Assembly: GCA_946056345.1 (NCBI GenBank)
Contig: CAMGJH010000112.1
Coordinates: 1 to 5,033 of the forward strand
Length of the DNA stretch: 5,033 nt
Reading direction: 5' to 3'
From: an uncultured Lentisphaeraceae bacterium
Lineage (GTDB): Bacteria > Verrucomicrobiota > Kiritimatiellia > RFP12 > DVOR01
Positions within the stretch are counted from its first letter, which is position 1. The number at the start of each line of letters is the position of its first letter. The notes under the pieces were generated by a model. That model saw only the letters and a list, made by a program, of their open reading frames with translations, did no database searches and was not told the origin of the DNA. Both the position numbers and the translations under genes were made by a program. This document shows, in pieces, positions 1 through 5,033 of the stretch.

Positions 1-137
1 CCTGCGGAGCAGGCCACTGCAAAACCTTTAGCGGTGCCTTTCTTCTCCCCCTGCGTAGCCTTGTGTGCCTTTCTTTGTGCTCTTTTTGACATAGCTCCTT
101 CGGACTTGTGTTCTTTGTGGTTTCCTCCTGCGTAGCC
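1..137. repeat. Degenerate short direct repeats in upstream intergenic region
   Basis: No gene is visible here. The plus strand is pyrimidine-rich and carries several short repeated words. CCTGCGTAGCC occurs at 50-60 and 127-137, with a variant CCTGCGGAGC at 1-10. GTGCCTTTCTT occurs at 34-44 and 65-75. TTCTTTGTG occurs at 71-79 and 111-119, and CTTGTGT at 60-66 and 105-111. At 1-13 the variant forms a small inverted repeat, CCTGC-gga-GCAGG, cut by the window edge. The words recur in a similar order, which suggests decayed copies of an intergenic repeat family rather than chance. The function is unknown. Confidence 0.45.
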
Positions 138-147
138 CCGGGCCTAG

Positions 148-186
148 TTCACGCGCGTCACGCGCGAGACTATGTTATGATAGGGG
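148..186 (+). promoter_or_regulatory. Possible promoter and weak ribosome binding site for the operon
   Basis: A weak sigma70-like pair can be read as TTCACG (148-153), a 17-base spacer, and TATGTT (171-176); TATGAT (176-181) is an overlapping alternative -10 box. A perfect 9-bp tandem repeat, TCACGCGCG at 149-157 and 158-166, lies across the -35 area and the spacer and could be an operator. AGGGG at 182-186, four bases before the ATG at 191, is the only ribosome-binding-site candidate. Transcription from this promoter would leave a very short leader. The match to consensus is modest, so this is a position-based suggestion only. Confidence 0.3.
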
Positions 187-190
187 CGTT

Positions 191-1237
191 ATGAGTGGAT
201 GTTGCAATTGCCAGCTGGAGGCGACGGGCGCGGGTGCACGGCGCTCGCGGGTGGCTATCGTCTGGCCGGGGTTCACGGGGTATATGGGGGCGTGTTGGCG
301 GGCGTTGGCCGAGCGCGCGACGGTGAAAATCTGGCTCGAGCCGAGCCACTACGAGCAGCAGTTTGATGGTTCGGACCTGGCGGGGCTCGATTGGCAGCGG
401 TTGGAGCCGGCGGACTTCCCTCGGGCGCTTGAGGAACTGCGCGAGTTCGCGCCGGAGTTGACGCTGGTCTGCGGTTGGCGGACGCCGTTGAGCCGCCTGG
501 TGGGGCGGTTACCGTTGAGCGGCAAGAAGGTCATCGCCTTTGATATGCCCTGGGAGTGGCGGCTGCGGAAGATTGCGGCGAGGGTCGTGCTCTGGCCGCA
601 CTTACGCCACTTTGACGGGGCCTTTGTACCGGGGCGCAGCGCGGCAAAGTATGGACGCTGGCTGGGCTTTGGCGCTCGACTGGTGGAGGGCTCGAACACC
701 AGCGGTTGGGAGCGCTTTCATACCGTCTCGCCGGCTGCGCGCGGCTTCCTCTTCGTGGGGCGGCTGGTCGAGGACAAGGGGCTCGACACGCTCCTGGCGG
801 CCTACGCGCGCTACCGCCAGGTGGTTGCCGATCCGTGGCCGCTAGAGATTGTCGGGGTGGGACCGCTGAAGGTGCCGGAGGCGCCGGGGGTGCATTTGCG
901 CGGCTTTGTGCCGCCGCAGGAGATGCCCCGCGTGATGGGGCAAGCCGCCTGCCTGGTGCTGCCGAGCCGCTGGGAGCCGTGGGGGGTGTGCGCGGCCGAA
1001 GCGATGTGCGCCGGGCTCTGCACCATCCTCTCGCGCGTCTGCGGCCTAACCTACGATGTCGCCCCCACGCGCCTCATCCGCCCGAATGATGTGCGCGGCC
1101 TGACTGAGGCGCTCGTGGCCATTGACCGCCTAACCCCCGCCGAGCGTGCCGCCGAGAGCCTCCGCGCACGCGAAGCGATGAAGCCGTATGCGGTTGCCCG
1201 GTGGGTCGAGCGCGTGATGGAGATGGCATGCAGGTAA
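191..1237 (+). CDS. GT4-like (GT-B fold) glycosyltransferase
   Basis: Probable retaining glycosyltransferase that moves a sugar from an activated nucleotide donor onto a growing surface glycan on the cytoplasmic side. The 348 residues suit a two-Rossmann GT-B enzyme. The N-domain begins with a beta-strand and glycine-rich loop, RVAIVWPGFTGYMG (20-33). The C-domain starts at GFLFVGRLVEDKG (185-197), the usual G-R-x(4)-KG signature of group 1 glycosyltransferases. The E-x7-E donor-site motif is EPWGVCAAE (E262 and E270), followed by AMCAG. There is no signal peptide or membrane segment. The ATG at 191 has a weak AGGGG upstream; an in-frame GTG at 251 (residue 21) sits exactly where the fold begins, so the 20-residue Cys-containing leader (C4, C5, C7) may not be translated. 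The gene overlaps the next by 10 bases. Donor and acceptor cannot be read from the sequence. The last sixty codons shift to C-ending codons. Confidence 0.88.
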   Translation: MSGCCNCQLEATGAGARRSRVAIVWPGFTGYMGACWRALAERATVKIWLEPSHYEQQFDGSDLAGLDWQRLEPADFPRALEELREFAPELTLVCGWRTPLSRLVGRLPLSGKKVIAFDMPWEWRLRKIAARVVLWPHLRHFDGAFVPGRSAAKYGRWLGFGARLVEGSNTSGWERFHTVSPAARGFLFVGRLVEDKGLDTLLAAYARYRQVVADPWPLEIVGVGPLKVPEAPGVHLRGFVPPQEMPRVMGQAACLVLPSRWEPWGVCAAEAMCAGLCTILSRVCGLTYDVAPTRLIRPNDVRGLTEALVAIDRLTPAERAAESLRAREAMKPYAVARWVERVMEMACR

Positions 1238-2706
1238 TCGACCCCTGGGAGGAGCATTGCGTGGAGTGCGGCGAGCCGGTCTGCTTCCGCACCTGCCAGA
1301 AGTTTCTCCCGGCGCCGACGGGCCGTTGCCGGCGGTTTGCGCGGGGGATTGAGTGGCAGGGCGGGGCGCGGGTCATTCGCTTTCTGGACTGGGGGAAGCT
1401 GGAATTGCTGTGGCACGGGGGCGTGGCCGGGGCGCGGATGGCGGCTGCATTTGCGTGGCTCGAGCGCACAGTTCCCGAACGCTTGGGCTGCGTGTGGCTC
1501 TACCGCCGTTGGCGGAGCCTGCGGTGGCGGTTGGGGCGGTTGGCGGCCTGGCATCGGCACGCACCGACGGTGTGGCACATCCGCTGCCGAAGTGCGGCCG
1601 CGTGTCGGTTGGTGGCCAGTGTGGCGCGGCCCGATGGCAGCGAGGTGTTGCGGCGGGAACTTCCGTTGCGCGCGCAGGAGCCCTTGGAGGTGGCGATGCG
1701 CTTGCCGCCCTTGGAGGAGCTCTCGCTGATTCGGCTGTGTGCCTACGAGGCCCCGCCCGAGGCGGTGGTCTTTGAGCGGCTGGAGCTGACCGATGAGCCG
1801 GTTCGGCAGATCAAGTGCGTGGCGTGGGACTTGGATGGCGTGCTGTGGGAAGGGACCTTGAGCGAGGGCGAGGCGGTGACCGTCAAGCCGGAGGTGGTGG
1901 CGGCCATCCGGGCGCTGGATGCGCGCGGGATTGTCAGTTCGATTTGCAGCAAGAACGATGCCACCGAGGCGCTCGCCAAGATCAAGCAATTGGGGCTGGA
2001 AGAGCTCTTTGTCTTCCCGCAGATTGCTTGGGGGCCGAAGAGTCTTTCGCTTCGTCGCCTGGCACAGGAGATGAATATCGGCCTGGAGGCCATTGCCTTT
2101 GTCGATGACCGGCTGGAAAACCGCCGCGAGGTACAGCGCGAAGTGCCCGAGGTGTTGACCTTGGACGAGGGCGCGGTGGAGGGGCTCCTGGCGCGGCCGG
2201 ACTTTTCGCCGGAAGTGAGTGCCCAGAGCTCTCAACGGCGGCAGCACTATCGCGAGGAGATGGCGCGCCGGCAGGTGGCCGAGCACGACTTCGCCGGAGA
2301 CGCGCAGGCCTTCCTCGCCCAGAGCGAATTGCAGGTGGCGTTGCTGCCCGTTGAGGGCGAGCGCGTGGAGCGGTGCCGGGAGTTGGTTCAGCGGACCAAT
2401 CAACTGACCTTGACGGCCCGGCGCTACTCCCGGGAGGCCTTCGCGCAGTTGCTCGCGTGCGCCGAGTGCCGCGCGGTGCACGTACACGACAAGTATGGGG
2501 ATTACGGCATCGTTGGCTTTGCGGCGTGGCGCGCGGGGCGCGTGGAGGAGTTGGTTTTCAGTTGCCGCGTGGCACAGAAGGGGGTCGAGCGGCGCGTTCT
2601 AGCGCAACTGCCCCCGGCGCTGGCCATCGAAGCGGTGGTGACCGAGCGCAATGGGCCCATCCGCGCGATTGTCGAGGCCTGGCTGGCAGAGAGGGGGCGG
2701 GGATGA
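1228..2706 (+). CDS. FkbH-like HAD-IIIC protein with Cys-rich N-terminus
   Basis: Multidomain protein of 492 residues, related to FkbH-type HAD subfamily IIIC proteins; characterised FkbH members load a glyceryl group from 1,3-bisphosphoglycerate onto a carrier protein. Residues 11-34 hold five cysteines (C11, C14, C19, C23, C34), ending in GRCRRF. Residues 85-113 are Arg/Trp-rich. Residues 115-188 read as alternating strands, a possible beta-sandwich. The HAD core follows: WDLDGVLWEG with D201 and D203 (motif I), ICSKND at 239-244 (motif II region), WGPKS with K271, and FVDD with D293 and D294 (motif IV). The C-terminal acyltransferase-like part has TNQLTLTARRY (390-400), DKYGDYGIVG (421-430) and SCRVAQKGVER (445-455), all typical of FkbH. 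The ATG at 1228 is preferred over the GTG at 1201 because GGAG (1219-1222) lies five bases upstream. It overlaps the preceding gene by 10 bases and the following one by 4. Family assignment is firm; the glyceryl substrate is inferred. Confidence 0.88.
   Translation: MQVIDPWEEHCVECGEPVCFRTCQKFLPAPTGRCRRFARGIEWQGGARVIRFLDWGKLELLWHGGVAGARMAAAFAWLERTVPERLGCVWLYRRWRSLRWRLGRLAAWHRHAPTVWHIRCRSAAACRLVASVARPDGSEVLRRELPLRAQEPLEVAMRLPPLEELSLIRLCAYEAPPEAVVFERLELTDEPVRQIKCVAWDLDGVLWEGTLSEGEAVTVKPEVVAAIRALDARGIVSSICSKNDATEALAKIKQLGLEELFVFPQIAWGPKSLSLRRLAQEMNIGLEAIAFVDDRLENRREVQREVPEVLTLDEGAVEGLLARPDFSPEVSAQSSQRRQHYREEMARRQVAEHDFAGDAQAFLAQSELQVALLPVEGERVERCRELVQRTNQLTLTARRYSREAFAQLLACAECRAVHVHDKYGDYGIVGFAAWRAGRVEELVFSCRVAQKGVERRVLAQLPPALAIEAVVTERNGPIRAIVEAWLAERGRG
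2691..2697 (+). promoter_or_regulatory. Ribosome binding site fixing the deacetylase start
   Basis: GAGGGGG lies five bases before the ATG at 2703, inside the end of the FkbH-like gene. It is the clearest Shine-Dalgarno-like stretch in the operon. It supports the start at 2703 over in-frame upstream starts, which would run more than 300 bases into the previous gene. Confidence 0.6.
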
Positions 2707-3479
2707 GGTTTCGGCGGGCGATTGGCTGGGCCGTGGCGCAGGGGTATCGCTGGGGGCGGCGGCGGACCTTGGAGGCGCTGCGGAGCGCTCGTGCGCGGTT
2801 GCCGGTGGCTTTTCACGCGGCCGAGGCGGGGGAGGTGGAGGCGATTTTGGCGTGGTTCAAGCGCGCGGGAGTCTTGGCGCAGGTGGATTTGACCTTTGAC
2901 GACGGCTGGACGCCCTTCGCCGAGACGGTGCGGGTTTTGGAGGCTTTCGAGAAGCCGGCCACGCTCTTTATTGCGCCGGGGCAGACGTTGCGCGGGCGGG
3001 TGTGGACCGATGGCACCACCGTGCCCCAGCGTCAGGCGCTCTATGCGCTGGACGAGGCGACGCGTTATGCGCAGTTGCAGGCTTGGGGCATTGACCGGGC
3101 GCGGCACCTGCTCACGCGCGAGGAGGTCTGCGCCCTGGCGCGCCATCCGCTCGTGACGGTGGGCAACCACACGTGGAGCCACGTGAGTTGCCCGCACCGT
3201 CCGCTGGCCGAGGTGTTGGACGAGGTGGACCGCGCCCAGGCGGTGCTAACCGCGTGGTGCGGCTATGCGCCCAAGGCCTTTGCCTATCCCTTTGGGCGCG
3301 GCACGGCGGAGCTGGATGCGGCCGTGCGGTCGCGGGGGTTGGTGCCGCACTACACGCGTCCGGGGCTGACGGTGGGCGAGGCGGGCTCCGCGCGGAACCT
3401 CTTCTATGAGGGGATGAGCCTGGCGGAGAACGTCGGGCGGCTCTTGATGGCCTGGCCGAAGGTGGGCGAGACGCTATGA
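2703..3479 (+). CDS. Polysaccharide deacetylase (NodB homology, CE4)
   Basis: Metal-dependent deacetylase of carbohydrate esterase family 4, which removes acetyl groups from N- or O-acetylated sugars. All main NodB motifs are visible in the 258 residues. Motif 1 is LTFDDGW (63-69), with catalytic base D66 and metal ligand D67. Motif 2 is NHTWSH, with metal ligands H156 and H160. Motif 3 is AYPFGR (194-199). FIAPG (89-93) is the strand after motif 1. The N-terminus is rich in arginine and has no convincing signal peptide or membrane helix, so the enzyme probably stays in the cytoplasm and acts on a lipid-linked or soluble sugar intermediate (inference). The start codon shares ATGA with the stop of the previous gene, and the stop shares ATGA with the next start, so it is tightly coupled to both. 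The neighbouring glycosyltransferases point to glycan assembly rather than degradation. Confidence 0.9.
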   Translation: MRFRRAIGWAVAQGYRWGRRRTLEALRSARARLPVAFHAAEAGEVEAILAWFKRAGVLAQVDLTFDDGWTPFAETVRVLEAFEKPATLFIAPGQTLRGRVWTDGTTVPQRQALYALDEATRYAQLQAWGIDRARHLLTREEVCALARHPLVTVGNHTWSHVSCPHRPLAEVLDEVDRAQAVLTAWCGYAPKAFAYPFGRGTAELDAAVRSRGLVPHYTRPGLTVGEAGSARNLFYEGMSLAENVGRLLMAWPKVGETL

Positions 3480-4321
3480 GGCGGCTGCACATCGTGCCGG
3501 AGGCGAACGAGGCCAACGGGGTCTACCAGGTGGCGCGGCTGCTGGCTGGGCGCGACGGCGGGGAGGTGCGCACGCTCGCGCAGGGCCAGGCGATTGCGCC
3601 AAGGGCCTTCGACGAGGTGTGGGTCCACGGGATGTGGTTGCCGGGGCAGTGGCGTTGTTGCCGGGCGGCGGTGCGGGCCGGGTGCGCCTTGGTGCGGATG
3701 GTGCACGGGAGTCTGAGCCCGATTTACCTGCGGCGGCAGAGTCCGTGGGCCAAACGGTTGGTTGCGCCCATCGAGCGCTTTTGGTTCCGGCGCAGTGCGC
3801 GGGTGGTCGTGACAGGCGCGTGGGAGGAGGCCTGGTGCCGCGCGTGGGGGCTGCAGGGTCCCTTTGAGCGGGTGAATGTGGCGGACTTCTTCCCGCTGCA
3901 AACGGTTTGCCAGCGGCCGCAAGGAGCGGGACTGCGCGTGCTCTATTTGGGGCGGGCTCATCCGCTCAAGGGCGTGGCCTATCTGGAGGCGGCGGTGGCG
4001 CAGCTGCGCGCGTCCGGGCGGGCGGTGGAACTCCGGCAGGAGGCGAACGCCTTTGGCGCAGCGAAGGAGGCGGCCTTTGCATGGGCGGACGTGCTCTGTC
4101 TGCCGAGCCTCTCGGAAAACTTCGGCGTGGTGGTGGCCGAGGCGTTGACGCGGGGTGTGCCGGTGATTGTCACCGATGGCGCGAGCGCGTGGTCGGGGCT
4201 CTTGCCGGGGCAGGGCCGTTATCTTGCCGGCTATGTGGCCAGCAGCGACGAGACGCGCGTGGCCCTGCTCAGGGCCGCGTTGGAGACCTTCGTGCACGGC
4301 GATTGGGGGCGCGATGCTTAA
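3476..4321 (+). CDS. Short GT4-like glycosyltransferase
   Basis: Probable GT-B glycosyltransferase of group 1 (GT4-like), 281 residues, shorter than the roughly 350-400 usual for the family. The N-domain has HGMW (51-54) and HGSLSP (77-82), a pattern seen in lipopolysaccharide-core-type glycosyltransferases, followed by a basic helix (SPWAKRLVAPIERFWFRRSA). The C-domain has LYLGRAHPLKG (156-166) and the donor-site E-x7-E motif ENFGVVVAE (E214 and E222), preceded by ADVLCLPSLS. Only about 47 residues separate the GRAHPLKG and ENFG motifs, so the middle of the C-domain is contracted, but the reading frame is intact and the motifs are present. There is no signal peptide. The start overlaps the deacetylase stop by 4 bases; the end overlaps the VanZ-like gene by 8. 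Sugar specificity is unknown; a lipopolysaccharide core or capsule role is inferred. Confidence 0.85.
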   Translation: MRRLHIVPEANEANGVYQVARLLAGRDGGEVRTLAQGQAIAPRAFDEVWVHGMWLPGQWRCCRAAVRAGCALVRMVHGSLSPIYLRRQSPWAKRLVAPIERFWFRRSARVVVTGAWEEAWCRAWGLQGPFERVNVADFFPLQTVCQRPQGAGLRVLYLGRAHPLKGVAYLEAAVAQLRASGRAVELRQEANAFGAAKEAAFAWADVLCLPSLSENFGVVVAEALTRGVPVIVTDGASAWSGLLPGQGRYLAGYVASSDETRVALLRAALETFVHGDWGRDA

Positions 4322-4766
4322 GGGGCTTTTGGCCGAGCACGGGTTGTGGTTGCGCCGAGGCTTTGCCGGGCTCATCCTTGCGGCGGTCACCTACCTCTCC
4401 CTGGCCGACAGCGATGGGATGCGCCAGCACGAGGTGCTCCATCTCCTGGTGCGCATCTACCGCGCCACGGGCATCGCAATGGATAAACAGGTCCACGCGG
4501 CAATGTACTTTGCCGTCTGCGGGGCGCTGTGGCTGGCGATGCGCCACCGGTCCACGGGCTGGCCAACGCCCCTCAAAGCCTGGCTGATGGCCACCGGCTG
4601 GGGCGTGCTGATGGAGTTTGCGCAGTTGACCGAAACAGCCCTCGGCCTGGGCAAGCGTGGCTTTGATGTGGCCGACATGGCCGCCAACGCCTGTGGTGCC
4701 GCCGCCGCCGCCCTCCTCTGCGCGCTCTGGCTAGCGCTCGCTCGCTACATTCGCAAGGGTCCGTAG
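4314..4766 (+). CDS. VanZ-like family membrane protein
   Basis: Small integral membrane protein of 150 residues with the VanZ-like pattern. DKQVHAAMYFAVCGAL (57-72) matches the family's D-K-x2-H-x3-Y/F segment. GWGVLMEFAQ (95-104) carries the conserved glutamate E101 and Q104. KRGFDVADMAANACGA (114-129) matches the R-x-F/G-D-x2-D-x3-N-x2-G segment. About four hydrophobic helices can be drawn, near 17-31, 60-76, 88-103 and 123-143, and the tail RYIRKGP is basic. VanZ in the vancomycin clusters gives low-level teicoplanin resistance by an unclear mechanism; homologues in polysaccharide loci have no firm function. The ATG at 4314 is chosen because GGGGG (4305-4309) precedes it and it overlaps the preceding stop by 8 bases; a longer in-frame start at 4167 would lie deep in the previous gene. 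This is the last gene of the operon seen here. It uses more C-ending codons than genes 2-4. Confidence 0.85.
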   Translation: MLKGLLAEHGLWLRRGFAGLILAAVTYLSLADSDGMRQHEVLHLLVRIYRATGIAMDKQVHAAMYFAVCGALWLAMRHRSTGWPTPLKAWLMATGWGVLMEFAQLTETALGLGKRGFDVADMAANACGAAAAALLCALWLALARYIRKGP

Positions 4767-4833
4767 CGGTAGGCCTAATAGCCCCAACACTCATAGTTAG
4801 AGACAAACAGGCCCAACGTGGCGCAACTTTTTC

Positions 4834-4889
4834 GGGGCTGCCGGTTTCTGTTGTCTCCCGACGATTTTCCGGCTGTTTACAAGAGCCCC
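4834..4889 (+). repeat. Composite inverted repeat downstream of the operon
   Basis: GGGGCT (4834-4839) pairs with AGCCCC (4884-4889), and directly inside it GCCGG (4840-4844) pairs with CCGGC (4869-4873). The two stems stack on the 5' side and are separated by a 10-base bulge on the 3' side. It lies 68 bases after the last stop and could mark the transcript end or be a processing structure. No T-run follows, so a Rho-independent terminator is not supported. Confidence 0.3.
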
Positions 4890-4938
4890 CGGAGACTCGG
4901 CCTGAGATGTCATAAGCCATTCATTCCCAAGGTTTTCC

Positions 4939-4970
4939 AGAGCGGCAACCTAAACGCGAAAATCCGCTCT
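4939..4970. repeat. Seven-base perfect inverted repeat
   Basis: AGAGCGG (4939-4945) and CCGCTCT (4964-4970) are exact reverse complements separated by 18 bases. It could be a hairpin or a dyad binding site for a neighbouring gene. The large loop and the lack of a T-run argue against an ordinary terminator. Chance is possible at this length. Confidence 0.25.
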
Positions 4971-5033
4971 TCTCAAATCTGCGAAACCCTTGATTTTACT
5001 GGCCTCAAGCGGTCTCTAAGCACGGGGTCCCGA

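Larger units (their letters stand above)
4767..5033. other. Downstream intergenic region without a recognisable gene
   Basis: This stretch is clearly less GC-rich than the genes. I see no convincing open reading frame, tRNA or rRNA on either strand. It contains two weak inverted repeats (listed separately) and no classical stem followed by a T-run, so the end of the transcript is not located. The last bases could be the upstream region of a gene beyond the window. Confidence 0.6.

Noticed and set aside
1..137. CRISPR array
   Set aside because: The repeated words are only 7-11 bases long, irregularly spaced and differ between copies. There is no uniform repeat-spacer pattern and no cas gene.
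1051..2487. Long minus-strand open frame of 478 codons opposite the FkbH-like gene
   Set aside because: Its product is low-complexity (Pro, Arg, His, Gln, Leu) with no recognisable motif, and the plus strand here encodes clear FkbH motifs. Long antisense frames are expected in GC-rich genes with G/C-ending codons.
2373..2702. Upstream extension of the deacetylase frame into the FkbH-like gene
   Set aside because: The extra 110 residues are Gly/Arg/Ala-rich shadow sequence. The ATG at 2703 has a good ribosome binding site and a standard ATGA overlap.
2502..3197. Minus-strand open frame of 231 codons opposite the deacetylase
   Set aside because: It is opposite the TFDDG and NHTWSH motif regions of a convincing deacetylase, and its product shows no family pattern.
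4167..4313. Upstream extension of the VanZ-like frame
   Set aside because: The added 49 residues are Arg/Gly-rich shadow of the glycosyltransferase. The ATG at 4314 gives a normal VanZ-like length and overlap.
3404..4390. Minus-strand open frame of 328 codons opposite the second glycosyltransferase
   Set aside because: It crosses two well-supported plus-strand genes, and its product is rich in Pro, Arg and His without any domain signature. It is a composition artefact.
4990..5018. Sigma70-like promoter (TTGATT, 17-base spacer, TCTCTA)
   Set aside because: The -10 box match is poor and no downstream gene is visible to support it.
4981..5033. Possible tRNA end or attachment site at the right edge
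   Set aside because: The sequence near CACGGGGTCCCGA lacks the GGTTCGA T-loop consensus and a CCA end, and no cloverleaf could be drawn.

Overview
The window holds a compact run of five plus-strand genes, from 191 to 4766, that looks like part of a surface-polysaccharide locus (lipopolysaccharide core, O-antigen, capsule or exopolysaccharide). The coding DNA is very GC-rich. The flanks (1-190 and 4767-5033) are less GC-rich and I see no gene in them. A Gram-negative bacterium is the reasonable guess from the gene content. The G/C-ending codons and the degenerate CTTTGTG-type intergenic repeats remind me of Verrucomicrobiota/Opitutae-like or similar soil and freshwater genomes, but no marker gene is present and the taxonomic call is weak.

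Layout: 1-190 is a pyrimidine-rich intergenic region with short degenerate direct repeats, a 9-bp tandem repeat and a possible promoter. It is followed by (i) a GT4-type glycosyltransferase (191-1237), (ii) an FkbH-like HAD-IIIC protein with an unusual cysteine-rich N-terminus (1228-2706), (iii) a NodB-type polysaccharide deacetylase without a signal peptide (2703-3479), (iv) a short GT4-type glycosyltransferase (3476-4321) and (v) a small VanZ-like membrane protein (4314-4766). The last 267 bases are non-coding, with two weak inverted repeats.

Every gene overlaps the next, by 10, 4, 4 and 8 bases in order. This indicates one transcript with translational coupling. A plausible joint role is building and decorating a cell-surface glycan. 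The two glycosyltransferases would add sugars at the cytoplasmic face and the deacetylase would remove an acetyl group from an N-acetylated sugar. The FkbH-like protein would activate or transfer a small acid-type substituent such as a glyceryl group. The VanZ-like protein would serve at the membrane in an unknown way. The enzyme families are supported by motifs; the shared pathway and all substrates are inferred.

I found no clearly new system. The most interesting item is the FkbH-like protein: a Cys-rich motif and a probable beta-sandwich precede the HAD and acyltransferase-like parts, and no carrier protein is encoded in the window. Smaller points are the very compact second glycosyltransferase, an abrupt switch from G-ending to C-ending codons near the end of the first gene, and the upstream repeats.
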